Positions 38,116 through 46,987 of a stretch of DNA of 64,000 nt are shown in pieces (position 1 is the stretch's first letter; every line of letters starts with the position of its first letter). The stretch is from Marinoscillum pacificum (lineage in GTDB: Bacteria > Bacteroidota > Bacteroidia > Cytophagales > Cyclobacteriaceae): positions 124,001-188,000 of the forward strand of contig NZ_JAMZMJ010000005.1 in NCBI RefSeq assembly GCF_024714495.1, in the 5' to 3' direction. A program made the translations under genes and the position numbers. Under the pieces are notes generated by a model that saw only the letters and a program-made list of their open reading frames with translations, was not told the origin of the DNA and made no database searches.

Positions 38116-39083
38116 TTTGCCTCTTCCTTTATCTTCAAAATCAATTCGTATAGCTCCGTCTGACCTTTGTAATCCTCATAAATTGACGACACTTGCTCAG
38201 TGAACTTCGACTTATCCGGACGAATGATCTCTACTCCCGCAGCAGCTACTTTCTCCAGACTTTCCTTTTCGGATTTGGCCCATTCGGCACGCTGAAAAGG
38301 TACAGACTCCAAAGCTGCTTGCTTCAACCAGCCTTGTTCCTGTGGCGTCATGTTTTGCCACCACTCCAGACTTACTAATAGCACATCCGGAACACTGGTA
38401 TGCTCGTCTAGGGAGTAATATTTACAAACTTCATAGTGTCTGCTGGAATAGAAGCTTGGAGGGTTGTTCTCCGCTCCATCCACTACCCCTTGCTGTAAGG
38501 CTGTATACAATTCACCAAAAGAAATCGGTGTTGGGGAACCTCCTAAAGCTGTGACCATGTTCATGGCCGTGTTACTCTTCATCACCCGGATTTTCATTCC
38601 ATCCAGATCCGCAGGAGCTTCTACTGGACGTTCTTTGGTGTAAAAACTTCGAGATCCAGCATCGTAATAGCACAATCCTCTGAAACGATACTTTTCACCT
38701 TCCTCCAAAAGTCCTTCCCCGATTGGTCCATCTAGCACCTCGTACATGTGTTCAGAGCTTTCAAATAAATAAGGCAGACCGAGTACTTTGAACTTAGGAG
38801 CGAAATTCTCTACAATAGCTGCAGATACTTTAGTGAGGGATAAACTACCGATCTGAAGAAGCTCTAGTAATTCTCTTTCATTACCAAGCTGGCCAGAAGG
38901 ATAGATTTTCATGGTCATCTGACCTCCTGAAATCTCTTCCAATCTCTTGGCCATGAAGACCATTCCGGTATGGACCGGATGAGAGACATCAAGTCCATGG
39001 GCTAGTTTCAATTCTTTGGTTTTCGTTTGTTGGGTGCACGAAAAACCGATCATCATTAATAGGGCTAAGGTCAGGTTTCTCAT
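38112..39083 (-). CDS. dctP: TRAP transporter substrate-binding lipoprotein (DctP family), probably uronate-specific
   Basis: 323 residues. Lipoprotein signal LALLMMIGFSC (Cys 16), unusual for DctP proteins, which are normally free in the periplasm. Fold motifs: LAHGLDVSHPVHTGM, GELYTALQQGVVDGAENNP (the helix that closes the site), and the substrate-carboxylate Arg in KIRVMKSNTAMN. TRAP binding proteins specific for glucuronate or galacturonate are known, and the position among kdgA, kdgK and uxaC supports this. Overlaps kdgA and dctQ by ATGA. Confidence 0.93.
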   Translation of the reverse strand: MRNLTLALLMMIGFSCTQQTKTKELKLAHGLDVSHPVHTGMVFMAKRLEEISGGQMTMKIYPSGQLGNERELLELLQIGSLSLTKVSAAIVENFAPKFKVLGLPYLFESSEHMYEVLDGPIGEGLLEEGEKYRFRGLCYYDAGSRSFYTKERPVEAPADLDGMKIRVMKSNTAMNMVTALGGSPTPISFGELYTALQQGVVDGAENNPPSFYSSRHYEVCKYYSLDEHTSVPDVLLVSLEWWQNMTPQEQGWLKQAALESVPFQRAEWAKSEKESLEKVAAAGVEIIRPDKSKFTEQVSSIYEDYKGQTELYELILKIKEEAK

Positions 39084-39736
39084 GCTTTCAGGGCTTTGAC
39101 GGTAGCGAGGGCATCCCTGACTACTTGTGACAATTCTTCAAATGCTTTATTCTTGATCATCTCTTTCGATATCAGTTGACTTCCCATACCTACACAGACC
39201 ACCCCGGCACTAAACCAGGTTTCCAAATTGTCTTTTTCAGGAGTTACACCTCCTGTAGGCATGAGATTCAGGTGACCACATGGCCCTAATACGCCTTTAA
39301 TAAACTTAGGGCCCAGCACATCTGCAGGAAAGACTTTCATCAGCACTGCTCCAAGACGCTCTGCTGTGATGAGTTCTGTCAAGGTTCCGCAACCCGGTGT
39401 CCAGGCTACATTTTTTTCTTTGCAGTAAGCTGCAACTTCAGCATCTACAATAGGTGCGACGATAAACTCCGCACCGGCTTCATAAAACTGCTCACACTGC
39501 GACTTATCAATGATAGTACCTACACCAAGCGCCATTCCGGGAAAGTCCGCTTTTTTAGATACCAGATATCTAAAAGAATCAATGGCTTTTGCACTACGAT
39601 TGGTAAACTCAAACACTCTTATTCCGCCATCATAGCATGCCTTCACGACATCATAAGCCGTCTGAGGATCATCATGGCTAAATACCGGAATAATTCCGGT
39701 TTCTTGTACTTTATCAATTAGTTCTTGAGATGTCAT
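39080..39736 (-). CDS. kdgA: 2-dehydro-3-deoxy-6-phosphogluconate (KDPG) aldolase
   Basis: 218 residues, class I aldolase. Splits KDPG to pyruvate and glyceraldehyde-3-phosphate, the last step of pectin uronate breakdown. Catalytic Glu is in RVFEFTNR (about 42-46) and the Schiff-base Lys in VLMKVFPAD (about 138). GVGTIIDKSQ and MPTGGVTPE are phosphate-binding loops. Start overlaps the kdgK stop (TAATG); stop overlaps dctP (ATGA). Confidence 0.96.
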   Translation of the reverse strand: MTSQELIDKVQETGIIPVFSHDDPQTAYDVVKACYDGGIRVFEFTNRSAKAIDSFRYLVSKKADFPGMALGVGTIIDKSQCEQFYEAGAEFIVAPIVDAEVAAYCKEKNVAWTPGCGTLTELITAERLGAVLMKVFPADVLGPKFIKGVLGPCGHLNLMPTGGVTPEKDNLETWFSAGVVCVGMGSQLISKEMIKNKAFEELSQVVRDALATVKALKA

Positions 39737-40758
39737 TATCGTTGTATTTTTCCGAGGTTCTTCCCTCCCATATAAGACTCAATATCTTCTTTGGTGAAGA
39801 GGCTAAAATCACCTGCTACAGTCATTTTTAAGACGGAAGCCATCGTCGCAAAATTGACGGTATAGTCGAGATCCTTCTTATTGATCAAACCATAGATCAT
39901 ACCTGCCATGAAGGCATCTCCACCACCTATTCGTTCGATGATTGGAGTAACCTCTACAGGCTTAGCGCCATACATCTTACCGTCGTGGTAAATAGCACCT
40001 CCTACGATATTGTGATTAGCAGACTTCACCTCACGAAGGGTCATCCCCATATATTTTAGATTGCTATAGTCATGCTTCAAAGCATCGTAGCTTTCTTTGA
40101 GATCATCTGCTGATCCATAGTATTCCTTAACTGGCACTTTGGTTCCTAGCATCAAATTGGCAGTAGCCGGATCACCTAAAAGCACGTCTACATATCGAAC
40201 AAGACCAGGCATGATATCCGCTGGTTTCTTGCCATATCTCCATAGGTTCTTGCGATAATTAAGATCCATGGAGATGGTCATGTTAAAAGACCGAGCTATT
40301 TTGATTACCTCCAGGCACACATCTGCAGCATTTTGACTGACAGCCGGTGAGATACCTGAGATATGCAGCCATTCGCTACCTCCCAAAGCTTCACTCCAGT
40401 TAAATTCCTTCGGGTCAAGTTTAGCAAAACTTGATTCCGCTCTGTCATAGATCACTTTACTTCCTCTCAACGCAGATCCCTGCTCCAGGAAATACAAGCC
40501 AAACCGACCGGAACCCTTGTAAACAAAGCGAGTATCCACTCCATGTTGCTTAAAAGTAGCCAATGCGTGCTCTGTGAGTTCATTGTCCGGCAACTTAGAA
40601 ATCATTCGTGCATTCACGCCCATCTTTGCCAAACTCACTGCAACATTGGCCTCTGAGCCTCCATAATGCAGTTCCAATCGCTCGGACTGAGCAAATAGCT
40701 TGCTCGACTCAGTAGACAAGCGAAGTAGGATTTCACCAAATGTGCTTACTGCTCCCAT
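39736..40758 (-). CDS. kdgK: 2-dehydro-3-deoxygluconate (KDG) kinase, PfkB family
   Basis: 340 residues from ATG 40758 (MGAVSTFGEILLRLS). An in-frame start 24 codons earlier lies inside uxaC and is rejected. PfkB motifs: YGGSEANVAVSLAKMG and the catalytic GGGDAFMAGMIYG. Phosphorylates KDG to KDPG in the cytoplasm. It begins 2 bp after the uxaC stop and overlaps kdgA by one base. Confidence 0.94.
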   Translation of the reverse strand: MGAVSTFGEILLRLSTESSKLFAQSERLELHYGGSEANVAVSLAKMGVNARMISKLPDNELTEHALATFKQHGVDTRFVYKGSGRFGLYFLEQGSALRGSKVIYDRAESSFAKLDPKEFNWSEALGGSEWLHISGISPAVSQNAADVCLEVIKIARSFNMTISMDLNYRKNLWRYGKKPADIMPGLVRYVDVLLGDPATANLMLGTKVPVKEYYGSADDLKESYDALKHDYSNLKYMGMTLREVKSANHNIVGGAIYHDGKMYGAKPVEVTPIIERIGGGDAFMAGMIYGLINKKDLDYTVNFATMASVLKMTVAGDFSLFTKEDIESYMGGKNLGKIQR

Positions 40759-40760
40759 AG

Positions 40761-42167
40761 TTATTCGTAAAAGCCAAAGTAATTGCGTGCATTGTAATAA
40801 CAGATATTCTGAACTTGCGCTCCCAACCATTCCAGGTCATTCGGCAGCTCACCATTTTCAACATCTGTTCCTATCAAATTACACAAGATTCTTCTGAAAT
40901 ATTCGTGACGTGGATAGGAAAGGAATGATCGGCTATCTGTTAGCATTCCAACAAACCGGCTCAACATCCCCATATTGGACAGTGCGTTGATCTGCTTCTC
41001 CATACCATCTTTTTGATCCAGGAACCACCATGCAGAACCATACTGAAGCTTGCCTGGAATAGATCCATCATTGAAGTTGCCTATCATAGTGGCCATCGCT
41101 TCATTGTCTGCTGGGTTCAAATTGTAAAGGATCGTTTTTGCTAATTGATCTGTAGAATCCAATGCATTCAAAAACTTACTCAATGCCTTTACCTGAGAGA
41201 AGTCACCGATGGAATCGAAACCAGTATCCGGACCCAAAATGCCCATCATGCGATGGTTATTGTTTCTAATTGCCCCAAGATGGTACTGTTGCGTCCATCC
41301 TTTTGCATGGTACATTTTACTCAATTCAAACAATACTGTCATTTTGAATTGCTGCGTTTCCTCAAGGGACAACTCAGATCCTGAAAGCAATTTCTTCAAC
41401 GAAGCATCAGCCTGTTCAGCAGAATAATCTACATCATACAACTGCTCCAATCCATGATCTGACAATCGACCACCATTTTCGTGGAAGTATTCCACTCTTG
41501 TTTGAGCTGCTTGCAAAAGAGTCTCCAAATTGACCACTTCCACTCCAGACACCTCACTTAAATTCTTCAAATAAGCCGTGTAAGCATTGATATTTTCCAC
41601 AGCATACAACTTATCAGGACGGAATGTCGGTAAGATCTTAATCTCAAACCCTTCATTTTTCACCTGTTTGTGATACTTCAGATCATCTATTGGATCATCC
41701 GTTGAGCACACCACTTCCACATTCATTTTGCGAAGTAATCCGCGACAAGTAAATGGAGTTGACTTCAGTTTTTCCGAAGACTCATTGTAAATGGACTCGG
41801 CTGTTTTCGGATTTAAAATATCTGGAATATCGAAGTACCTTCTAAGCTCTAAATGAGTCCAATGATATAGCGGGTTTCTCAAAGTATCAGGCACTGTCTC
41901 CGCCCACTTGACAAACTTCTCTTTGTCTGGCTTGGAACCAGTAATGTATTCTTCATCTACACCATTGGTTCGCATAGCGCGCCACTTGTAGTGATCCCCT
42001 TCCAACCAGGCTTCGGTAATACTTTTAAATACTCTGTCCTCTGCAATATCTTTTGGAGAAAGGTGACAGTGATAATCTATAATGGGCATTTTGGAAGCAA
42101 ACTCATGGTAAAGCTTCTTTGCCGTATCGTTTTGAAGAAGGAAATCCTCCGTTAAAAAATCTTTCAT
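40761..42167 (-). CDS. uxaC: Glucuronate/galacturonate isomerase
   Basis: 468 residues, normal length. Converts D-galacturonate to tagaturonate or D-glucuronate to fructuronate. Metal-binding HxH in IIDYHCHLSPKD; other family motifs are TDDPIDDLKYH and GWTQQYHLGAIRNNN. The next enzymes of that branch (UxaB, UxaA or UxuA/B) are absent from the window and must be elsewhere. Separated from kduD by 97 bp. Confidence 0.96.
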   Translation of the reverse strand: MKDFLTEDFLLQNDTAKKLYHEFASKMPIIDYHCHLSPKDIAEDRVFKSITEAWLEGDHYKWRAMRTNGVDEEYITGSKPDKEKFVKWAETVPDTLRNPLYHWTHLELRRYFDIPDILNPKTAESIYNESSEKLKSTPFTCRGLLRKMNVEVVCSTDDPIDDLKYHKQVKNEGFEIKILPTFRPDKLYAVENINAYTAYLKNLSEVSGVEVVNLETLLQAAQTRVEYFHENGGRLSDHGLEQLYDVDYSAEQADASLKKLLSGSELSLEETQQFKMTVLFELSKMYHAKGWTQQYHLGAIRNNNHRMMGILGPDTGFDSIGDFSQVKALSKFLNALDSTDQLAKTILYNLNPADNEAMATMIGNFNDGSIPGKLQYGSAWWFLDQKDGMEKQINALSNMGMLSRFVGMLTDSRSFLSYPRHEYFRRILCNLIGTDVENGELPNDLEWLGAQVQNICYYNARNYFGFYE

Positions 42168-42264
42168 AATTACAAGTCAATTAATTGAAATGGAGGTAGC
42201 AAAAAACCTAGTGTGAAGAAGTATGAAATTCAGAAATCATTGCTACTCACCATTTCAAATGTTT

Positions 42265-43032
42265 TTATCGGCCCATCCAACCGCCATCCACGGTCAATAT
42301 GGATCCATTCATATAGCTGGAAGCATTGCTCGCAAGGAATACCACCGGCGCTTTAAAGTCTTCAGGAGTCCCCCATCTTCCCTGAGGAATTCTGCTCAAT
42401 ATCGACTCACTTCTATTTGGATCATTTCTCAAGGCTTCGGTATTGTCAGTAGCAATGTATCCTGGTGCAATAGCGTTTACATTTACACCTTTGCTGGCCC
42501 ACTCATTGGAAAAAGCCATCGTCAACTGGCCAATTGCTCCTTTGCTAGCAGCATATCCAGGTACCGTAATTCCACCCTGAAAAGTCAACAAGGAAGCTGT
42601 AAAAATTACTTTACCACTACCTCTGGAAATCATCTCTCTACCAAACTCACGAGTAAGGATGAACTGAGAGTTTTGATTGACCTCAATCACCTGATCCCAA
42701 TATTCATCCGGATGTTCCGCTGCAGGTTTTCTCAGAATAGTGCCTGCATTGTTAATCAAAATATCTACTACGGGATGCTCTGATTTTACCTTCTCAATGA
42801 ACGCATACAGAGACTTGCGATCTCCGAAATCTGCCTGATAAGCTGAAAACTTACGACCTAAGGCGGTTACCGATTTTTCCACATCACTTCCGGATAATTC
42901 CAGTGAAGCAGAAACACCGATAATATCTGCTCCAGCTTCTGCCAAAGCTTCTGCCATGGCTTTACCGATACCACGCTTGCAGCCTGTTACTAGCGCTACT
43001 TTTCCTTCCAGTTTAAAATCGTCTAAAACCAT
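42265..43032 (-). CDS. kduD: 2-dehydro-3-deoxy-D-gluconate 5-dehydrogenase, SDR family
   Basis: 255 residues. Reduces 3-deoxy-D-glycero-2,5-hexodiulosonate to KDG with NADH. SDR motifs: TGCKRGIGKAMAEA (cofactor loop), INNAGT, and the catalytic YAASK preceded by Ser in FTASLLTFQ. It starts 4 bp after the VOC gene. Confidence 0.95.
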   Translation of the reverse strand: MVLDDFKLEGKVALVTGCKRGIGKAMAEALAEAGADIIGVSASLELSGSDVEKSVTALGRKFSAYQADFGDRKSLYAFIEKVKSEHPVVDILINNAGTILRKPAAEHPDEYWDQVIEVNQNSQFILTREFGREMISRGSGKVIFTASLLTFQGGITVPGYAASKGAIGQLTMAFSNEWASKGVNVNAIAPGYIATDNTEALRNDPNRSESILSRIPQGRWGTPEDFKAPVVFLASNASSYMNGSILTVDGGWMGR

Positions 43033-43036
43033 AGTC

Positions 43037-43426
43037 TTAATTCTTATTCAATCTATTTTTTCGTTGACAAACCTGAAGTGGTATGCCCCATGGATCACGA
43101 AGCATCACCAAATGTGTCCCCTGATCTGGACCTTTCTCTTCTACAAATGAAGCTCCAGCCGCTAATAATCGCTGTTTGTCTGATTCAGCATTTCTAGACT
43201 CAAAGGCCATGTGAAAAACCAAATGATGATTCTTAGAGTGATTGGTAATTGGAGCATTAGGATTTTGATACAGTTCCATGACTACCTGATCGGTTTCATC
43301 CGCCAGGAAGCGCATATATGGAGGTTCATCCTGCTCAAAGACCAGGTGCAGCCCAAGATGTTCACAATACCATTGTGCCATCTTAATAGGAGCCTCCACA
43401 TTGAGTGCAAAATGCTCAAATCGCAT
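43037..43426 (-). CDS. VOC-superfamily (glyoxalase-like) protein within kdu operon
   Basis: 129 residues, a single vicinal oxygen chelate unit that would dimerise to make two metal sites. Possible metal ligands: His in RFEHFAL (about 4), Glu in QVVMELYQ (about 52), His in HHLVFHMAF, and Gln in GIPLQVCQ in place of the usual terminal Glu. It shares one base with the kduI stop (TAATG) and lies 4 bp from kduD, so it is made together with these enzymes. Function unknown; isomerisation or ring opening of an unsaturated uronate is a fair guess. Confidence 0.88.
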   Translation of the reverse strand: MRFEHFALNVEAPIKMAQWYCEHLGLHLVFEQDEPPYMRFLADETDQVVMELYQNPNAPITNHSKNHHLVFHMAFESRNAESDKQRLLAAGASFVEEKGPDQGTHLVMLRDPWGIPLQVCQRKNRLNKN

Positions 43427-44262
43427 TATCGAATGTTTTTAAGTTCTTGTCCATCCATATCTGTGAAGGCCTGGTTTTCACCAGCCATCGCCCAGATAAA
43501 GGAATAAGCAGCAGTTCCTGCACCAGAGTGAATAGACCATTCCGGAGAAATCACTGCCTGATGATTGTGAACAGCTATGTGACGAGTTTCCTGTGGATCA
43601 CCCATAAAGTGCATAACTATTTGATCTTCTGGAAGATCAAAATAGAAGTACACTTCCATTCTTCTCAAATGTGTATGAGGTGGGAAAGTATTCCAAATGC
43701 TTCCTGTTTTGAGGGTAGTGAAACCCATCACTAACTGACAAGACTGAATACCACCTTCATGAATGAATTGATAAATCGTACGCTCGTTGCAATTCTCCTT
43801 ACTTCCCAAATTCACTTCATTGGCATCTGCAAGTGTTGCCTTAGTGGTTGGGTATTCTTTATGAGCCGGGCTGGAGTTTATGAAATATTGAGCTGGAGAC
43901 TCTGCATAATTGCTCGCAAAAGAAACCTGCTTCGCTCCTCTACCTATATATAAACACTCCTTATTAGCCAACTCAAACACTTCACCATCCACAGTAATCT
44001 TACCACTGCCACCTACATTGATAATACCCATCTCTCTGCGCTGCAAGAAGTACTCTGCTCTAGTCAACTCCTCATAAACCGGGAGATCTATTGCTCCGCT
44101 TGTAGGAACCGCTCCCATCGTCACCATTCGGTCATATAAAGAATACACCGCTGTGATTTTGCCTTTTTGCATCACCTCAGGGATCAAGAACTCTTTACGA
44201 ATGTCTTCTGTCGTGTACTTCTTAAATGCTTCTGGACTTAGTGAATATCTTACCTCGCTCAT
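43426..44262 (-). CDS. kduI: 5-dehydro-4-deoxy-D-glucuronate isomerase (DKI isomerase)
   Basis: 278 residues, normal length, double-stranded beta-helix (cupin-like) zinc enzyme. Converts 5-keto-4-deoxyuronate to 3-deoxy-D-glycero-2,5-hexodiulosonate. Zinc ligands lie in FPPHTHLRRMEVYFYF (two His and Glu) and IHSGAGT. Start is ATG 44262; a TTG two codons upstream is rejected. First gene of the uronate operon, behind two palindromic candidate operators. Confidence 0.96.
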   Translation of the reverse strand: MSEVRYSLSPEAFKKYTTEDIRKEFLIPEVMQKGKITAVYSLYDRMVTMGAVPTSGAIDLPVYEELTRAEYFLQRREMGIINVGGSGKITVDGEVFELANKECLYIGRGAKQVSFASNYAESPAQYFINSSPAHKEYPTTKATLADANEVNLGSKENCNERTIYQFIHEGGIQSCQLVMGFTTLKTGSIWNTFPPHTHLRRMEVYFYFDLPEDQIVMHFMGDPQETRHIAVHNHQAVISPEWSIHSGAGTAAYSFIWAMAGENQAFTDMDGQELKNIR

Positions 44263-44338
44263 TGTCAACTAATTAATTTCAAATATTATCTTCATTCGTC
44301 AGATTAAAACTGACTACCAATCATTCTCTAGAATATCT

Positions 44339-44359
44339 ACTGTGTAATTTATACACAGT
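44339..44359. promoter_or_regulatory. Candidate operator 1 of the Nudix regulator
   Basis: Perfect 21-bp palindrome ACTGTGTA-n5-TACACAGT, 77 bp before the kduI start. NrtR-type Nudix regulators bind about 21-bp palindromes near their target operons, and the regulator gene is next door. The match between site and protein is inference. Confidence 0.6.
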
Positions 44360-44380
44360 TTAAAAGATTTACAATTATTC

Positions 44381-44397
44381 TGTGTACTAAATACACA
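44381..44397. promoter_or_regulatory. Candidate operator 2 of the Nudix regulator
   Basis: TGTGTA-n5-TACACA, the same core and spacing as operator 1, with its centre 40 bp away, about four helix turns, as expected for two dimers on one face. Confidence 0.55.
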
Positions 44398-44431
44398 TTT
44401 TTCAGATTATCATATTATTACGACTATATGA

Positions 44432-45037
44432 CTACTTTTTCTTTATAGAATAGAGTTCTGGTCCACCCTTCACTCCTGCCTTTTTTTCATTAGTTGCAAT
44501 CAGTAAATCCGTCTGTAAAATCTTCTTTCTGAAATTACGTCGGTCCAACGATTCATCAAGAATACTCTCATACAAGTCCTGCAATTCCTTTAGCGTGAAT
44601 TTCTCAGGAAGCAACTCACCAAAAATTAAATTCTCCTTTAAGTTCTGACGAAGCTTTGCTAAAGCATCAACGGCCAATGAATTATGATCAAAACCTAGAT
44701 TAGGCATTTCATTCACTGAGTGCCAAACCACATCGGAAACATAATTTTTGGCGATCACCGGATGATTTTCAGGTTTCACCAAGGCATAAAAACAAACTGT
44801 CACTACTCGCTTTACAGGGTGCCTATCCACCTCACTGTAACACTTCACCTGCTCTATATGGACGTTATTGATGCCTGTCAAACCGTACAATACTTTACTC
44901 ACAGATTCTTCCATGGTCAACCCTTCTGTCATCATACCGCCGGGAAGCATCCAATAATCCTTGAATGGCTCCACAGAACGCTTCACGAGTAATATTTTTA
45001 ACTCATTGTCCTGAAAACCGAAAATGGCACAGTCCAC
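44432..45037 (-). CDS. NrtR/AraR-like Nudix-domain transcriptional regulator
   Basis: 201 residues from GTG 45037. Nudix-type fold in the N-terminal half (LLVKRSVEPFKDYWMLPGG, GLTMEESVSKVLYGLTG), in which the catalytic Nudix box REx2EExGU is degenerate, as in regulators that only sense a ligand. The C-terminal half is a winged helix (KFTLKELQDLYESIL, DRRNFRKKIL). Likely represses the kduI operon, sensing a sugar acid. The frame stays open upstream to 45121 with family-like sequence (SSYECTITVD) but no ATG, so the real start may be CTG 45091 or another unusual codon. Confidence 0.85.
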   Translation of the reverse strand: MDCAIFGFQDNELKILLVKRSVEPFKDYWMLPGGMMTEGLTMEESVSKVLYGLTGINNVHIEQVKCYSEVDRHPVKRVVTVCFYALVKPENHPVIAKNYVSDVVWHSVNEMPNLGFDHNSLAVDALAKLRQNLKENLIFGELLPEKFTLKELQDLYESILDESLDRRNFRKKILQTDLLIATNEKKAGVKGGPELYSIKKK

Positions 45038-45167
45038 AGTGATGGTACATTCGTATGAGCTTGGCTTAACAGTCGTAATTAATGTTTCCAGTTTCTTCCG
45101 TTTTTTATTGAAAACTGTAATCTAAGTAATTTTAAATATTCTATGTATCTATGACACACTTGCTTCA

Positions 45168-45202
45168 GGCAATAAACAACCCGACTCCATCCAGGAGCCG
45201 GG
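45168..45202 (-). terminator. Intrinsic terminator at the end of the susC-to-PL9 operon
   Basis: On the minus strand CCCGGCTCC / GGAGTCGGG (9 bp, one G-U) followed by TTGTTTATT. It sits 38 bp past the PL9 stop and separates the depolymerase operon from the Nudix regulator. Confidence 0.75.
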
Positions 45203-45239
45203 TATTGATCAATCCTGGGATTAATCCGCCTTAGTATCT

Positions 45240-46982
45240 TTAATTCTCAAACTCAAAAGGTCCTAAATCAGGAGCAGAACCCTCAAATGAAATCCCCACA
45301 TCTATACCCGCATCAATTAGATCACTTCCAGATTGAATTTTCACAAAATCTATATCCGGAAGACTTCCATCAGCTTTTCTAGGACTTTTCAGCAAGTCAA
45401 TATCCACACTTACAAAATCAGATGTGTTTGTTGTGATGCCATTTTGCCATCCATTGTTAGTTATATCCGTAATGGTGGCCTGATATGAATCACCTCCACC
45501 GGCAAAAGAGATGGTATTCTTAATAGTTAAAGAATTAGCGATGTTCGAAGAACCAAAATTGATATTCCGACCATTATCGTAAGCACCACAATTGTACAAA
45601 GTCACATCACCTCTGTTGCTATTATGATCAAAACCATCCACTACATTCCCTGCTGCTATGCAGTTTTTATAAATAGCATGATGCTTCAATGACTTGTCGT
45701 CGCTACCACCAGTTTTGAAACCATTTCCATCACCCCCGCCTACTGAACCATCCTTTAATTGACCATTCAGAAATGCCCAACAGTTTTCGTAGGTAGTAGT
45801 AATGTTATCCGCGCCTCTCAAATAACCATCCCATCCATCATCCAGGTTTTGCCATGCTCTACATCCGATAAATTTGTTACCATCACCTGCATCTAGCTTA
45901 CACGCAAAACCGTCTGCATTTTCAATCGAAGAATCAGCATTGTAATAGGAATCACAATTAAGTACTGTATTATTCGCTGCTCCATTTCCTATTTGCAATC
46001 CCGAATCAGCGTTTTCATAGAAATAGCAAAACTCCACCAAATTGTTGTTGCCACTGATAAACATTCCGTTATCTCCTGCATTGTAAACATCGATCCCTTT
46101 TACGTGCCAAAAATCACCTGAAAGTTGAATCCCTCTATTGCTTGAATTTTCAGCCATTGAAGAAAAATTAAACACGGGACGTTCTGAATCATTAGGATAA
46201 CCAATCAAAGAGATAACATTACCTTCTGAGCCATCTCTGTTCATCGAAATTGTAGATCCAAATGCATACGATCCCCCTCTTACATAGATCTTATCACCTG
46301 GATTGGCATTGCCAATCGCCAATAGTAAATCATTCGAATTATCTACCACAGTTCCGTCTGTCACGACTACCACTCCACTAATGCTAATCTCTTTTTCCCC
46401 TTCAACTCCGGAAGCATCCGTAGCACGAACTTTAACCGTCACATTCCCATTTTTCAATGGCTTCAATAGACCCTCAGCGGTTATTTCTGCTACTGTTTCG
46501 TCAGAAACTGACCATTCAATGTCTTTATTGGTTGCATTGGCAGGCAATACTTCAGCGTTGAGTTGTTGCTCTTTTCCATCATCAATATTTTGTCCATTAA
46601 TAGAAATCGACTCTACCAAGACCTGTGGCCCTTGAACACCAGAAACTTTTATTGATTTGGTGGCGAATACCCCGGATCCATCACTTGCAGTAGCTGTTAC
46701 CGTGACTATTCCATTGGTAACTGCTGTTAATAAGCCCGAATCACTGATAGTTGCAACGTCCTCATTTGAAACAGTCCAGGACACCTCTTGATTTGTCGCG
46801 TTTTCAGGAGTTACAACCACTGAAAGCTGACTAGTACTTCCATCTTCAATAAACTCCCCTCTAATAGATAACGAAGTAACCAACACTTCTGAAGGTTCTG
46901 GTTCTTCAGCATTGCAGCCACCTAATAGGTGTACCAATAACACCAATACACTTACCATCCGCACTTCCATTTTCACTTTCAT
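45240..46982 (-). CDS. Pectate lyase, PL9-type right-handed beta-helix lipoprotein with two Big_2 domains
   Basis: 580 residues. Lipoprotein signal LVLLVHLLGGCNAEEPEP. Two bacterial Ig-like (Big_2) domains at about 34-115 and 120-205 form a stalk. The catalytic beta-helix (about 210-580) has the PL9 signature NADGFACKLDAGDGNKF, with the catalytic Lys and Ca-binding Asp residues, and GCRAWQNLDDGWDGY. Cleaves polygalacturonate by beta-elimination at the cell surface, giving the unsaturated ends that KduI and KduD handle downstream. Six bp from the esterase gene. Confidence 0.92.
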   Translation of the reverse strand: MKVKMEVRMVSVLVLLVHLLGGCNAEEPEPSEVLVTSLSIRGEFIEDGSTSQLSVVVTPENATNQEVSWTVSNEDVATISDSGLLTAVTNGIVTVTATASDGSGVFATKSIKVSGVQGPQVLVESISINGQNIDDGKEQQLNAEVLPANATNKDIEWSVSDETVAEITAEGLLKPLKNGNVTVKVRATDASGVEGEKEISISGVVVVTDGTVVDNSNDLLLAIGNANPGDKIYVRGGSYAFGSTISMNRDGSEGNVISLIGYPNDSERPVFNFSSMAENSSNRGIQLSGDFWHVKGIDVYNAGDNGMFISGNNNLVEFCYFYENADSGLQIGNGAANNTVLNCDSYYNADSSIENADGFACKLDAGDGNKFIGCRAWQNLDDGWDGYLRGADNITTTYENCWAFLNGQLKDGSVGGGDGNGFKTGGSDDKSLKHHAIYKNCIAAGNVVDGFDHNSNRGDVTLYNCGAYDNGRNINFGSSNIANSLTIKNTISFAGGGDSYQATITDITNNGWQNGITTNTSDFVSVDIDLLKSPRKADGSLPDIDFVKIQSGSDLIDAGIDVGISFEGSAPDLGPFEFEN

Positions 46983-46987
46983 AGGTA

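Noticed and set aside
42223-42783. 186-codon plus-strand frame
   Set aside because: Opposite to kduD, whose SDR motifs are intact; the antisense product has no recognisable pattern.
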